Shown: positions 46,789 through 61,303, counted from the first letter of the stretch. The stretch: 64,000 nt of DNA from Dimorphilus gyrociliatus (GCA_904063045.1 CAJFCJ010000010.1:1426001-1490000), one strand, 5' to 3'. The notes: generated by a model not told the origin, from the letters alone. Numbers and translations: made by a program.

Positions 46789-49344
46789 TTAATCAAGCTT
46801 ATTCTTAGTTTGCACCAGTTTTGGCTTATCAACAAATTCGGTTCCATAATAATAGATTAAACCACCCGTAACAGCAGTTGCCATAATCCAAAAAGCTAAA
46901 TATAGCGCATGCTCTCCCGAGTGGTCACTTCCAACCAAAAAGCTAACAAGTAACATAGAAAAAGCTACGCAAAATATTGCAGGTAAAATATAAAATTTAA
47001 TATCTCTCTTTTCCTGCAACGGGCAAATGGTTGTTGCACATTCTCCTTCGTCCACCTGATGATTTCCTAAAATCAAATCCACTGCATCCTGCCTGAAACC
47101 ATCGTAAAAATTGTTCTTAACATATCTAATTGCTGAGTTGACACCATCCTTCATTAAGCCCATTTTTGTTCTCTTTCCAGTCCGAGTGAAATCAGTTTTC
47201 AGAGCTCCCGTTCCGGCGTACTGCTTGGCGCAGGCATCCGCGTTATCAGCCCAAACGTTTTTGAAAACAGTCTCAAACGCCAATTGATCCTCTACACGTT
47301 CGCCTTCTTGTAGAATGTTGAATTTTACTAGTTGGTCCTGCAGGGTCCTTCTCGCCAGTAAACTTTGAACAACGTTTGTCCTATCTAAACAATCTATGCA
47401 GTTAGTCCTAAAAACTCCATCCTGAACGATAACAGTACGGCCGTCTTTATCGTGAGCAAAGAATTTAAACATTTTTCTCTCTTCTTCTAACCTATCGAGC
47501 AAAATAGATAAACGGTGCCACCTCATCTTACTACATTCCTGATGAAAGTCAAAGGCCTCGTAGCGGATGTCTGGATTCTGTAAATGGAAAGGATATTTAT
47601 ATTATTATAAGCACAAAAAAGGATGACGTTGCTTATTTTAAAAGTTAGCTCTAGTAGAAAATTATGTGAACCTTAGAGCTGTTTGTCAATTGTCTGAACG
47701 AATTCTCCAATTCCTTTTCGGCTCCTTTGTGATCAATCAAATTAATCAATACTTGTTTACCATAGCTGAATAATTGTGTTGCAAAGTGTTTTTGGAAGGC
47801 ATTGGAATGATTCTGACTCTGACTAATTTGTGGTGTTGGTTTATATTTCAAGTTAGGTCTTTGAGACCAAACTAAAGGTATAGATCCACGAGTTTGAACA
47901 AAAGAAGCCCTATATCCCTCACATTCAATTAATTGTTCAGTTTCAACGTAGTTAGCAGAATTACCATCAACATCTAAGCCTCTCATGTAATATCTGTTTA
48001 AGGAAGATAAAAGTGTAAATAAAGAGAAAAGAAATATTCAAAAAATTTGTTAGATCAATGAAACATAAATAGAAAGAATATCTAGTGTTTATACAGAATC
48101 CACGCACATATACATATGTGTATCTGAGTATATATATATAAATTTATACAGTATATATATAAGTATAATACATATATTACATACACTATATATATTTTAT
48201 ATAGAGCAGCTATACATAACTTTTATTGTACATGTTTTTAAGGTCTACAATGCAAATTGTATAATCCATTTAAATCAAACTATACTGTACTTTATACAGT
48301 TTTTTTCCAGTACTTGCTCCTATACGTTCGATCGATATATAAATGATGTATAAAATATACGTATTTCATATTATAAATTTATTATTCCTTTCTCTATATC
48401 ATTGTTTTTCTGCTATATAAAGGTGTGTAATTTGTTGAATCTAGGGTGTTTTGAACTACATTATCAGTACATTTTACTTAAACAATATTTTAGAAATACT
48501 AGTGTGAATTACGTGTACATTTACATAGGTGATTAATTATTAACTACTAACCTAGTACCAGCTCTGTGGCAACTTCGTCTTGATATTAACGCATAGCTGA
48601 AACAATGATTTTTAATAACAACTTGCTTAATTACTACAAAACCCAGCATAAGAGGTAATGAAAATTTGCTTAAATCATCTCTATGAAAATCTTTTAGAAG
48701 GTGTTGATTCCATACGAAACGAGCATCGGCTCTTTCGGCCAAGCACATAGATACAAAGTCCGGAGATGTATTATCTAGTCTTTGTAAAGTATGTGTTAAA
48801 TCATAATCATATGAGAAATAGTATGACTCAATTCCCAGTGCATGTTCTGCTAACGAGATATACATTCGGTTGTGGTGAATTTGGTCTTCCGTCATATGTA
48901 AAGTAGTTCGTTTATAGGATATCAGCTGTGTGGACGCGACTTTCCATATTTTCTTTCCATTGATTTCGCCTACCAGCGTCCGATCAGTGATAACAATTAA
49001 GTAATTTCCTGCCAGTAACTTAATTATTCCAAAGATGCCGAAGATAACTCGAGTCTCAGCAACATTCGGTATTTGTCCCTGGTTTTCTACAAAGAAATAT
49101 ATCAGAAATATTGTTTAAATTTGCTCCTATTTTAAGAAAATAGTGTATTAACGCTCACTGTCAACACTTATCTCCTGTGTAACGCGATCAATTACAAGCA
49201 ATTCGTTTGACAAGGAAGAGTCAATCGGTTCAATAAAGAATTTATCGTTTGTTGTATGCCTGTTAAAATACATATTAGAATTTGACAATTATTAGCAGAT
49301 TATAAATTTCATACTTACAATTTCATGTTATCATAGATCGCCAT
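46789..49344 (-). CDS. SACM1L: SAC1 phosphoinositide phosphatase
   Basis: About seven exons from ATG 49344 (MAIYDNMKL) to TAA 46789. Family marks: [16 protein letters not shown]-like [73 protein letters not shown]-like [40 protein letters not shown]. The active site is CIDCLDRT in [19 protein letters not shown] (C-x5-R-T). Two membrane spans near the C-terminus are followed by KNKLD, a KxKxx COPI retrieval signal also present in human SAC1. The enzyme removes phosphate from PI4P and PI3P at the ER and Golgi. An intron at about 48000-48530 holds TA microsatellite. It is head-to-head with mTOR. Confidence 0.95.
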
Positions 49345-50325
49345 CTTGACTGTTGGCGCTATGAAAACCGGTCCAAAATATTCACTTATAATCAGGCGAT
49401 TTGTGGGGCGGCAACTTTCAATTTTACTTAAATCGATAGAATTCACTTTTTAAATGAATCTCTTATAATAATGTCGTAGCTTTGAAATTCAAATTCTATT
49501 TCTATTATATAGAACATGTCTCCTAAATTAGGTTGTTTAAAACTTAAAACACTAATTCTATGGAGAGTTTAAATAAATGTCTATATATATCTATCTAATT
49601 GCGTCAGATATTAATTTTAGAGAGATGAAAACAGTGATAATTTTTATTGATTTTTCAATATAGTGACATTATTTTGCAGTATTCATGTTTTTCATATGCA
49701 AAATTTACATTTCATTAAAATATATGAAAAGTAAAGAATAGAATTTTAATATACTGTCACAAAATAAATTAAATGTGCTTATAACGCTAAAAATGTACAA
49801 TTTACCTACGAATTGAACGATAGAACGTCAGCAACAAGTGAAAAAATCTATACTTGTGACATCTAACTTCCCAAAATAAAATAAATTATTTTAAGACGGA
49901 TTATCTACTTTAAATAAAACAAATTCCCTTATAAATATCTTTTATTTATTCTTAGAATAAGTTTGAAGAATTTTGTCGATTAAATCTGCTATTTGTTGCA
50001 AAAAGTTGCAATCGAATTCTATGAAATCTCCCTTGTGCACAACCAGACTGTTTTAATTCGGGTTTCGGGCTCCGGCCCACACATTCAGCAAGAATGTTTG
50101 TAGCGGAATTAGGAATCATATTTCTCACAGTAAGCGGCTGCTAACATCTTACAAGGAAAGCACTTCCGGTACAAATGCTAAAATTACCAATTTACAGTTT
50201 GTCAGTGATTATGGATAGAAATAATGCGGTTTTTTGTATCTAAAATAATATAATCAACGTAAGAGGCAATTTGTTTTATTGGCAAGAAGATTTTTATTTT
50301 TATTTTTTTCCAGATTTATTTAGCA
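49345..50325. promoter_or_regulatory. Divergent region, SAC1 / mTOR
   Basis: 981 bases. CACTTCCGGT at 50161-50170 is an ETS-type site in a GC-richer patch near the likely mTOR start. No separate gene seen. Confidence 0.5.
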
Positions 50326-53300
50326 ATGACGAATCCTACCCAAAAGTTCTTATCCGACCTCAAGAGCCGCAATGAGGATATTCGAAATAAAGTAATGATG
50401 CAAAAATATTAATAGTATTATTATAGCAAAAAGATATAATCTTCCATTAATTAAAACAAAACATTTCTCGATGTGAGAGTTATGTTGGAATGGCGCTCGA
50501 TTAGCACTAGCTTATATAAACAAAAATATTTTAAAAAGGCAATGATTATGCCATTGTAGAGGTATCTAGGAAGGAATTATCTCTAATGTTTTACTTGAAT
50601 TTCAATAGGCGGCAAGAGATCTTCATCATTACATCAACACAGAACTACGAGAAAGATCAACGGAAGATATATCCGAATTTCTCGACAATTTCAATCATCA
50701 AATTATCAATATGCTATCAAGTAATGACTCAAATGAGAAGAAAGGCGGAATATGTGGGATGTGTTCCTTAATTGGAGTTGACATTGGACATTTTAGTACA
50801 ACATCAAGTCGTTATGCGAATAATTTAAGGAATTTACTACCTAATAGCGATGTTTCTGTAATGGAGATGGCAGCAAAGGCCATTGGAAAGTTAGCTTTAC
50901 ATGCAGCATCCTTAACAGACGAATATGTAGATAAAGAAGCTCATAGAGCTTTTGAATGGCTCCAAGGAGATAGAGTCGAACTTAGAAGACATGCAGCTGT
51001 TCTAGTTTTAAGACAACTGGCAATTCATGTTCCTACTTTCTTTTTTCAGCACATTCCAGCTTTTTTCGATAGTATTTTTCAGGCTATTCGAGATCAGAAA
51101 TCTGTCATAAGAGAGGGTGCTGCTGCAGCCTTAAAGTCAGCATTAGTTGTTACTTCCCAAAGAGAGAGTAAAGAACGTGGAAGATTTACTTGGTACGAGG
51201 TAAGAACAAATTAACTGTTTTACTCAAAAACGTTCTATTTACCAGAATATTATACTATATGAATTATATTTATAATTTTCACTATATATTTTTATTTTCA
51301 ACAAATAGAAATGCTTCAAAGAAGCTGAAAAGCAATATGATGAAATTTTAAGCCGCAAAATGTCACGTGATGATTGGGCTCATGGAAGTTTGCTTATAAT
51401 AAATGAACTTTTACGAATATCGAACGTTGAAGGAGAAAGAGTTAGATTTGAAATGGAAGAAATTACAAAAGAACAATTGCAGCATGAACGAAGCTACAAA
51501 GAATTACATTCATCCAAATCAGGAAAACATCAAAATAACCCTTCTCACTTACAGTTGTCTGGCATTGCTTTTTCTAGTCCCAGACCTTCAAAAGCAGCTT
51601 TAGTTGAAAGTAAAACTTGTAAAGAGCTTACAAATGAGGAATTTAAAAATCTCTGTTCGATCGTTTTGAAGAATAGGAATAGTAAAAATCCTTTGATCAT
51701 GCAAGCGTTATCTACTGTTTTACCGAGATTGTCAGCTTTTAATCCACATGAATTTATGAAATACTATTTCGAACTGAGTATAAACTATTTGTATTCATCT
51801 ATTAGGGAAAAACGAGAAAGAGCAGCCGCATTTCACAGTATTGCCTTAATTGCTGTTTCTATTCAGAAAGATATCACACCTCATTTACCAGCTATCATGG
51901 AGCATATAAAAAAGTGTTTACCAATGAGGGATATAACGTCTAAAAAGACAAAGACTGTAATTGTTGAGCCTGCTGTTTTCTTTTGTATTAGTATGTTAGC
52001 TCGAGCTGTTGGTCATCAAATATCCGCAGAGGTTAAAGATCTTTTGGAGCCTATGTTTGAATCAGGTCTAAGTCCTGCTTTAACAGCTGCTCTTAAAGAC
52101 TTAGCCCAGCAAATACCTGCCTTAAAGAAAGACATTCAAAGCGGACTTTTACAAATGTTAAGCAAAGTTTTGATGGGAAAATCTTTGAAACCTCTAGGTT
52201 CAGGTCGACAAAGTCGACCTTCCATGCCTGCGGTTCCATCTTTTTCCACTTTAGATTCCTACCAGAATGTTGGGAATGTTACCTTGGCTTTAAAAACTCT
52301 GGGTAGCTTCGATTTTGAAAATCAGACTCTAAAACAATTTGTTCGCCACTGTGCCGATAATTATTTGTCATCGGAGAGGAAGGAAATTAGAATGGAGGCC
52401 GTGAGAACTTGTACTAGACTTCTATTACCCTCCGTTGCTCTCGCATCTTCTCATCAGCCCAGTGATTCAGCTATGAATACTGTTGCTGAAGTTTTATCAA
52501 AACTTTTAGTTGTCGGTATAACCGATTCGGATGCAGATATTCGATACAGCGTATTGTTGTGGTTGGATGAAAGATTTGATCCTCATCTTGCTCAAGCTGA
52601 AAATCTTTCAGCTTTATTATTGACCGTGAATGATGAAGTGTTTGAAATAAGAGAATTAGCTATAGCAACAATAGGCAGATTATCAAGCAAAAATCCTGCT
52701 TACGTAATGCCAAGCTTAAGAAGGTTACTTATTAATATTTTGACTGAATTAGAACATTCAGGTATGGGAAGAAATAAAGAACAAGCAGCAAAACTTCTTG
52801 GCGTTCTAATATCATCTGCCCCTAGACTTATAAGACCTTACATGGAGCCAATTTTAAATGTTTTAAAGCCGAAATTGAAAGAGAATGATCCAAATCCCGC
52901 CGTTACAATAGCTATAATGAACGCTATTGGTGAACAAGCTCAAGTGTGCGGAACAGAAATGAGAGCATATGGAGCTGAACTTTTGCCTCTTATATTCGAT
53001 ATGCTGCAAGATTCTGTATCTCATCAGAAACGAGAGGTGGCTGTTTGGACTTTGGGGCAATTAGTAGAAAGCACTGGATTTGTAGTGGAGCCCTACGAGT
53101 TATCACCTGCTCTGTTGGATGTTTTGCTAAGCTTCTTAAAAACAGAACAAACACCGGTGATGCGTAGGGAGACACTGAGAGTCTTAGGTTTACTTGGCGC
53201 TTTAGATCCCTACAAATACAAAGTCCACACCGGTGTTATTAATCAGGTTAGCATAGTTTCTTCAATCATACGCAGCATTATATAAATAACGTATTTATCT

Positions 53301-56300
53301 ATTTTTCATTACAGTCCGCTGGTGCTGCCTTATCCGAGGCAAAGCCAGGCGAAAACCGTTTAGGTCAAACTGAGATGAATTCTAATACAGAAACTTTAAT
53401 TGCTATGAGCACGGCTGCAAGTCTGGATGAATTCTACCTTGTAGTTTCTCTATCTGCCCTGCTAAGAATCCTAAGAGATCCAACCCTGGTACAATATCAA
53501 AAAGCTGCCGCTCGTTCCATTAATCTGATATTCAAGCATTTGGCATTAAAGTGTATTCCCTATTTGCCACTTTTACTTCCTGATTATATGTGTGTCTGTC
53601 GGTCAACTGTAGATTTAAATTTCAAAGAATCTTTATTTAAAGACTTAGCAGACATGGTTACTGCAGTGGGAGAACACATGAGGAAATATTCAGCCGATTT
53701 ATTTGCTCTTGTTAAAGAATTTTGGCCACAATGCAGCATAACTGTCATTTCGTTGTTGGAGGCTTTAGTTTCAGCCTTAGGTCCCGATTTCAAAGTTTAC
53801 CTGCCAGAAATTATACCTCATATGCTAAAGACCCTTGCTCACGATTCAAGTCGAGATCGCCATGTAACTGTTGCTCTGTTGACTGCATTACAAAAATTTG
53901 GAGTGAATTTAGATGATTATCTTCATTTACTTTTACCTCATTTAATCAAGTTGTTTGATAATCAAGATGTCCCACTTCCCGTTAAAACTTTATCTCTCGA
54001 AACAATAGCAACTTTCAGTGACAGCGTAGACTTAACCGAATATGCATCAAAGCTGATTCATCCGCTGGTTAGGACTATGGACAATTCAGCTGACTTGAGA
54101 ACTTGTGCTTTAAAGACGTTAATTTGTCTTATGAGACAGTTAGGAAAAAAGTTTCTTATTTTTGTACCTATGGTTAAAAAAATTACACAACAACACAGAT
54201 TTGATGAAACTACTAAAGCTGAGTTTGAACTATTAACAAGTAGAATAATTAAAGGAACAACAATAGGAGAAGAAGATCAAGACCCTCTCTTAAGGAAAGT
54301 TGAAAAAGAGAGAAAAAATGAAGATGCCAAAGGATCAAAACCAGCAGAAATGAGTATAGGGAAATTGCACATTAGTTCAGCCAGTTTACAAAAAATATTT
54401 CAAACAAATCGTCAAGTTTCAAGAGATGACTGGATTGAGTGGCTCAGAAGGCTATCTGTGGCTTTCCTGTCGAATTCCCCTTCTTGGGCCTTAAGAACTT
54501 GTAGTAGCGTAGCTTTGTCTTACCCGGCTCTGGCAAGACATCTTTTTAATGCTGCATTTGTCTCGTGTTGGACTGAATTACAGGATATGCAACAAGATGA
54601 TTTTGTTGCTTCGTTAGAAAATGTTTTAAAAACCCAAGATATTCCAGAGTTAACTCAAACAATACTTAACTTGGCTGAATTCATGGATCATTGTGATAAG
54701 GGACCAATACCTATTAATACAAGTTTATTGTCAGATAAAGCAGTTCAATGTAGGGCATTTGCAAAAGCTCTGCATTATAGGGAGGAAGCCTTCCATTCGG
54801 AGCCCACAAAAGCCGTTTTAGAGAGTTTAATTTCGATAAATATCAAGTTAGGCCAGTCTGAATCTGCAGCAGGTTTGTTAGAATACGCTCAGGAAATGTA
54901 CGGACAAGATATTCAGGAAAGGTGGTATGAAAAGCTTCACGATTGGCCAAACGCTTTAAAAAAATATGAACAAAAGTTACAATACGCTACAACTGATAGC
55001 GAACTTACCTTAGGTAGAATGCGCTGTCTGGAAGCCCTTGGAGAATGGGAAGATTTGCAACGAGTTGCCAAGCAAGAATGGCAACATGCCGAGAGCACTT
55101 TCAAACAAAGAATGGCAAGGATGGCTTCGGCTGCTGCTTGGGCTTTGAGGGATTGGGACTCAATGGAGGAATACTCTTGTATGATTCCAAGAGATACATA
55201 CGATGGAGCTTTTTACAGATCTGTTCTTGCCCTTCATATGGATCAATTTCAATTGGCTCAGCAATGTATAGACAAAGCTAGAGATATCGTTGACACAGAA
55301 TTAACTGCTATGGCTGGGGAGAGCTATAGTCGAGCATATGGAGCAATGGTAAATGTACAGATGTTGAGTGAGTTAGAGGAAGTTATACAATACAAATTGG
55401 TACCAGAAAGAAGGGATGTCATAAAGAAGATGTGGTGGAAACGTTTGCAAGGCTGTCAAAGGGTTGTTGAGGATTGGCAAAAGATCATACATGTTCATTC
55501 TCTTGTTCTAACACCTAGAGAACACAAACAAACTTGGTTGAAATATGCATCGCTTTGTAGAAAGTCCCAACGTCTTAAGCTCTCTCATAAAACTCTTGTG
55601 ACATTGCTTGGTGCTGACCCTCAATCCAATCCCTCCGCATCTATTTGTATTGAAGAGCCTGAAATTACCTTGGCTTATTTTAAGCATGCTTGGAAAAGCG
55701 AACAAGGAGAAAAACCGCTTTCTGATTTGACTTCATTCGTCAGAAATCAATTGGAACCAAAATTATCTGACTTTGAAGCTATTAGAAGCGACAAGACTGA
55801 AGCTTTGAAAGTGTTACTAGCAAAATGTTACATGAAAATGGGTGAATGGAATGAAGCTCTTCATGGCGTTGAAGATGCATCAATTCCGCATATTTTAGAA
55901 TGTTACTCAGAAGCGAAGAAAAAGCACGATGAATGGTACAAGTCATGGCATGCATGGGCCTTTATGAATTATAAATCGGTTTTATTCTTCAAACAAAAAT
56001 CGAATAAAGATCCAAAGGAATCGGAGAAGAAACGTGAAAATAGAATCAAATCTTATTGTGTTCCAGCTGTTAACGGTTTTTTTAAATCTATTTCTCTTTG
56101 CAGTATTGGTAGATCACTACAAGATACTTTAAGACTTTTAACGCTTTGGTTTGAATACGGATCATTTGCCGAAGTTTATGAAGCTTTAGTCGAGGGGTTA
56201 AAAACAATTCAGATGGATCATTGGCTTCAAGTTATACCTCAGCTTATGGCTAGAATTGATACCAATAAGCCCAATGTTAGAAATTTAATTCAGCAATTAT

Positions 56301-58140
56301 TATCTGATATAGGCCGAGCTCATCCACAAGCTCTTGTTTATCCCCTAACAGTAGCAGCTAAATCAAGTGATGAAATTCGAAAACAAGCTGCTACCAGAGT
56401 GTTAAATAGTATACGAGAACATCGACCTCTTCTTGTTGATCAGGCTGTACTGATGTCTGATGAATTGATTAGAATAGCTATATTATGGCATGAATTATGG
56501 CATGAAGGCCTAGAGGAAGCATCGAGGTTATTTTTTGGTGAAAAGAATATTAGTGGGATGCTTGCAACTCTAGCCCCCCTTCATGGTATGCTAGATAAAG
56601 GTCCCAGTACTTTAAAAGAGACATCTTTCGAACAAACCTACGGTAGAGATCTTCGTGAAGCAGCTGAGTGGTGTCGTAAATATGAACGATCTAATAATCT
56701 TAAAGATTTAACACAAGCATGGGATCAATACTATCACGTTTTCCGTCGAATAACAAAACAATTACCGCAAATGACAACATTAGAATTACAATATGTCAGC
56801 CCTAAACTCTTGGCTGCTAGAGATATGCAACTAGTCGTACCAGGTACATACGATCCTCAACAACCAGAGGTAAGGATCAAGTATGTACAACAAACATTGT
56901 CTGTGATTACGTCTAAGCAAAGACCCAGAAAGTTATCAATATTTGGATCAGACGGTCACGAATATCAATTTTTATTAAAAGGCCATGAAGATTTGCGGCA
57001 GGATGAGAGGGTTATGCAACTATTTGGTTTGGTAAATTCCTTGTTGGCTCGAAGTAGTGACACCGCTAAACGCAATTTGAGTATTCAAAGATACTCAGTC
57101 ATTCCCTTATCTACAAACTCTGGTTTATTGGGTTGGGTACCTCAAACAGACACACTGCACTCCTTAATTAGAGACTATAGAGAGAGAAAAAAGATACTTT
57201 TAAATATAGAACATAGAATAATGCTCCGAATGGCACAGGATTATGATCACTTACCATTAATGAAGAAAGTTGAAGTTTTTGAGCACGCTCTTGAGCATAC
57301 TCAAGGAGATGATCTAGCCAAAATTTTATGGTATAAATCGCCTAGCTCCGAAGTATGGTTTGACCGCAGAACAAACTATACAAGATCGCTAGCGGTTATG
57401 TCAATGGTTGGATACGTTTTAGGGTTGGGTGATCGTCATCCATCCAATCTTATGTTGGATAGACTTAACGGAAAAATAATTCATATAGATTTCGGAGATT
57501 GCTTTGAAGTTGCCATGATTAGAGATAAATTTCCAGAAAAAATACCTTTCAGATTAACAAGAATGTTAACAAATGCCATGGAAGTAACTGGTATTAATGG
57601 AAATTATCGTCATACTTGTATTTCCGTAATGAATGTCCTGAGATCTAATAAAGATTCGGTTATGGCTGTGTTAGAAGCGTTCATATATGATCCTCTGCTT
57701 AATTGGAGATTAATGGAAGGTAAAGCAGCTAAACACTCAAAGAAAGGGTCTGGTAGTTATACAGAAGTTGGTGCTCCAGTTGTTACCTCATCAACAGAGG
57801 CAGTTATAGATGATCCTGCTATGTTAGATCTCGCCGGTCCTAGTAGAAAAACGGTTGGGGACAGAATAAGCTTATTGAATAAATCTGGTCAGAGCGAAGG
57901 ATTAAATAAAAAGGCTGTTGCAATAGTTGGTAGAGTAAAGGACAAGTTAACGGGATTCGACTTTCAAAGCAGAAAAGACGGTGTTGATGTTGGTACACAA
58001 GTTGATTTACTCACAAAACAAGCTACTTCGCATGAAAACTTATGTCAATGTTATATTGGATGGTAAGCGATTGTACTTTGCTTTAAGAATAAAAGTTTTC
58101 TAAAATGTTTTTAAATATTTACAGGTGCCCGTTTTGGTAA
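50326..58140 (+). CDS. MTOR: mTOR serine/threonine kinase
   Basis: Five coding exons: 50326-50391, 50609-51199, 51309-53246, 53315-58062 and 58125-58140, about 2,450 residues. N-terminal HEAT repeats (YANNLRNLLPNSDVSVMEMA, RRHAAVLVLRQLAIHVPTFF) are followed by the M-HEAT and FAT region (RMRCLEALGEWEDLQ, MAGESYSRAYGAMV, VIQYKLVPERRDVI). The FRB domain keeps the rapamycin contact serine (LEEASRLFFGE) and tryptophan (LTQAWDQYYHVFRR). The kinase has SKQRPRKLSIFGSDGHEY, LKGHEDLRQDERVMQLFG, GLGDRHPSNLMLD and HIDFGDCFE. The FATC ends CYIGW then CPFW. It is the catalytic core of TORC1 and TORC2. Compared with about 57 introns in vertebrates only four remain, and the last coding exon is 16 bases. It is predicted to be rapamycin-sensitive. 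Confidence 0.98.
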
Positions 58141-58394
58141 AGCTTAAAATGGAAAAATAAAACTGTTATATACATTTCTGCACTTACTTTCAATTTATTG
58201 TTTTCAAGACTTCTGTTTATTTCTTAAACTTTACTTAATTTTTAAAAACTGTTTTAATTGAATTTGTGTAATGTTATATATTTGAGTATATTTTTTCTTT
58301 AACTTTGACACAAGAGCAAAACGGTCATTATATTTGTATTAACTGATTTATTTAGAGTAAATAATATTAATCAATAGACGTTTCGTCAGTTTCC
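58141..58394. other. Intergenic, convergent mTOR / ZFPL1 ends
   Basis: 254 bases of AT-rich 3' untranslated sequence; nothing else seen. Confidence 0.6.
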
Positions 58395-59501
58395 TTAGGG
58401 TTGTCCTTCTATTCGAATGTTTGGATTTGCCATTGGATCTAGGAATGGATCTTTGTCGGCATGAGACCGTCCAAATGTCGACATAAACAATATCACGGTC
58501 AAGAATAAAATTAATGCGATTAAAATTAACATAAGGAATCGATTTCGTTTTGCGTATCCGGAAGGATGAATATTATGAGATTTAAGCCATCGTTTTAACC
58601 AAGTTAAAGCAGGTCTTCTGGCATATTTATTTTCATCGTGATCCAGCGAATCCAATAAAGACTTCGTAGGATCAATAGAAATGTGTGTGTCTAAAGTCTT
58701 TCTAGCAGAACCTTGAAAAATTTAAGGAAAGTAATTTATATAAGCTTTTTTTCTAATTGCATAGATAAACTTACTGTGGCTACTGTCTTCTAAGCCGGCT
58801 CTTGAAAAAGCATGAGATGTTTGAACAACAGAGGAGGCCGGCAAAGGTGTGCTAGTTTGAAATTCAACAGGTTTATTCTCCAGCGGACGATCAGGTGTTT
58901 GTGAAATTTCTTTCTCTTCTATTAAAGGCATACCTAAACCATTTCTTGCCCAATTGACAGTACTCAGAGTGACTTTTAATTGTTCCGCAACGGGCGACAT
59001 TGCATGTTCATTGGGAAAGATCGATGCTTTGCAGTTTGGACACTGATAACCTGCTGGAGCGGTGGTTTGAGGCATCTGACGAGCAAAGGAATCCAAGCAT
59101 TTCCAATGGAACACGTCGTAGCACATAAGACGAACAGTCTCCTGTTCTTCCCCACTTAATGATTCATTACAAAGTTTGCAACTAGCTTCATAGTCACTAT
59201 CTTGTAACCATTGTAGATACGATTGAACGATACACTGAAAAGTAATTAAAAAATGTTCAATAAAAAATAAATCTTAAAGAACATTCCATTATTTTTGCTC
59301 AGGTGATAAAACTATTTACATACACTATTGATTTAAAAGAAAAAACTTATGTAATTAGTATATTAGCTAATGATTATAAAAATGGAAAATGTTGCAAACC
59401 TTTTTGTGAGTTTGTACCAAACAGTGTTCACAGACATTTACTCGGTGTTCAAAACAGAACAGATTTGTCACTTTCTTCTTGGGACATTTACATAAGCCCA
59501 T
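58395..59501 (-). CDS. ZFPL1: ZFPL1, cis-Golgi zinc-finger membrane protein
   Basis: Four exons. Start at 59501: [20 protein letters not shown], the ZFPL1 N-terminus. Then [18 protein letters not shown], and the RING-like finger ([34 protein letters not shown]) and [16 protein letters not shown]. The last exon has [14 protein letters not shown], one transmembrane helix ([19 protein letters not shown]) and [15 protein letters not shown] at the C-terminus, which closely follows the human tail. The protein keeps cis-Golgi structure with GM130 in vertebrates. The middle region is shorter than in humans. It is head-to-head with the NEPRO-like gene, 205 bases apart. Confidence 0.95.
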
Positions 59502-59706
59502 TTTTTTACGTAGGCAAGTCGTATGAACTTTTCAAAGAAAATTTATGTCTTTGTTTTCATCCACGTATATTTCTACCGGAAATCATTTCATCGCCATTTT
59601 AAAAAAAATCGAAATTGTTTTCTAACAAGAAAAATACGCTGTCCTAGAGCAAAACGTGTTTCTAGAGCTTACATTTTTACTTAAACAAATAATTATTTGA
59701 TCTCAA
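59502..59706. promoter_or_regulatory. Bidirectional promoter, ZFPL1 / NEPRO
   Basis: 205 bases. ACCGGAAAT at 59575-59583 is an ETS-type site and CGCCATTTT at 59592-59600 is YY1-like. No TATA box seen. Confidence 0.5.
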
Positions 59707-61303
59707 ATGACTTTGCCGTTAGATCCGAAAATTTTACAAAAGTTAATCGAATTATCGTCACCATCATTCTGTTCTTTTTCTTATTCTAAGGAAGAGTTCA
59801 AGAAATTACGCGGTAAACTTAGTTTTCCATAGTTATTATCAAGCAGTAAATATTTCATGGAAGTTAAATTAAATGTTAAATAATCTAACTTGTTGAAAAT
59901 TTTGTTTTAAAACTATTAGAGCCCTATTTTGCATCGCTATCTGATGTAGAGCATTTAAAAAAGATTCTCGAAGAAAACGATTTGAAAAGAGAAGAATATA
60001 TCTGTAATAGATTTAAATATAAGTTGAAGAATGCGTTCAAAAGAGAAAAAGCTTATCAAACTATATGTCAGGTAAGAAAATATATTAAGCAACTAAAAAT
60101 TAATGCTATTAAAAAGCCTATTTCAATGTTCTTTGCAGTTGAATAAAAGTATAAAAAAATTCTTTGAGAAATGTTCTCTTGAATATTTATTTAAATTATG
60201 TGAAGATTTAAACATTCCGTAAGTGTAATTCTTAGGAGATTAACTCTTTCTAATTGAAATTAATATTTTTTTATGTAGAGATAACACACAAATCAAAGAT
60301 TGTTTTCTGCCAAGTAAACAAGTCATTCAATCATCTTCAGTTCATATTTTAGGATGTTATTCCATACTATTAAAAATAGAACGTTTGTCTATGCAAATAT
60401 TTTCGTATCCTTTTTTTACGCCTTGACAAAAGACTGGATTCTCATAGTTCAATTGAAATTTTCTATAACTTAATACTTGTTTTTTTTCTATATAAAGTGA
60501 GACAGCAAAACAAATATCTCGAGGACTTTTCATAGCAACTAATACTGTAATTTCCGCCTTCTCAAGTAGAATTTGGTAAATTATCTTTGTTTTATAAGAA
60601 AGACTGCTACTTATAAATATTCTGATATATAGGGTTGTAGCTAGAAAGTATATGATTCTAATGAAAAAATGTTATAATTCGTTGGCATATCTATCTACAA
60701 AATTGAGAAGCGCTGACGTTGAATGGGTAAGACAATGAATCAATTGTTAAGCTCTTTTCTAGTTTTTACACAATTCACTCTCCATAAAGATATCTTTCGA
60801 ACTACCTCACGCTCTTGAAACTGACTCAACTGAAGGCACTAGGTTAGTTTCGTTAGTCTTTTTCTAGAAACTGTTTATTTTATTAACTTTTTGTAGCTTA
60901 AGAAGTGCCGCTACCGAACCTGAAAGTATTACTGATTCTTCTGGAATTGATCTTGGACGTAAGTTAAAAAGTTAAACTTTATAAGTAATCATTTTTTATC
61001 CAAAATTTAATTTCAGAGCCAATTCAGAGAAAAAAGACAAAAGAAACACCGGAAGATTTAATTAAAAAAATTAAGGAAAACATTTTCAATTTAAAATCAA
61101 CACCAAACTTAAAATATGGAAAACAAATTAAACTTGTATTGAAAGACGATGAGAATCTTCGAGATTTTATTTTAAAGAATTTCGTTAAAAGTGTCGTTAT
61201 ACGGAAAAAAATTGAGAATTCAAAATTAACAAAAGAAAAAGGACTTAAAAAGTTGAAGATGATTTGGAGAAACGCCAAAAATATTCAAATAAATAAAACT
61301 TAA
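59707..61303 (+). CDS. NEPRO-like nucleolar protein
   Basis: About nine short exons (start 59707, stop TAA 61301-61303). The middle part aligns with vertebrate NEPRO (C3orf17): SIKKFFEKCSLEYLFKLCED, DCFLPSKQVIQ (human VPSQPVVE), VHILGCYSILLKIERLSMQI, SRGLFIATNTVISAFSSRIW and KYMILMKKCYNSLAYL. The C-terminal exon is highly basic (ENSKLTKEKGLKKLKMIWR), fitting a nucleolar location. NEPRO is needed for rRNA processing and binds the RNase MRP-related machinery; missense changes cause a skeletal dysplasia in humans. Similarity is low and is recognised from pattern, so the assignment is tentative. The N-terminal exons (LDPKILQKLIELSSPSFCSF) show no domain I know. Confidence 0.6.
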
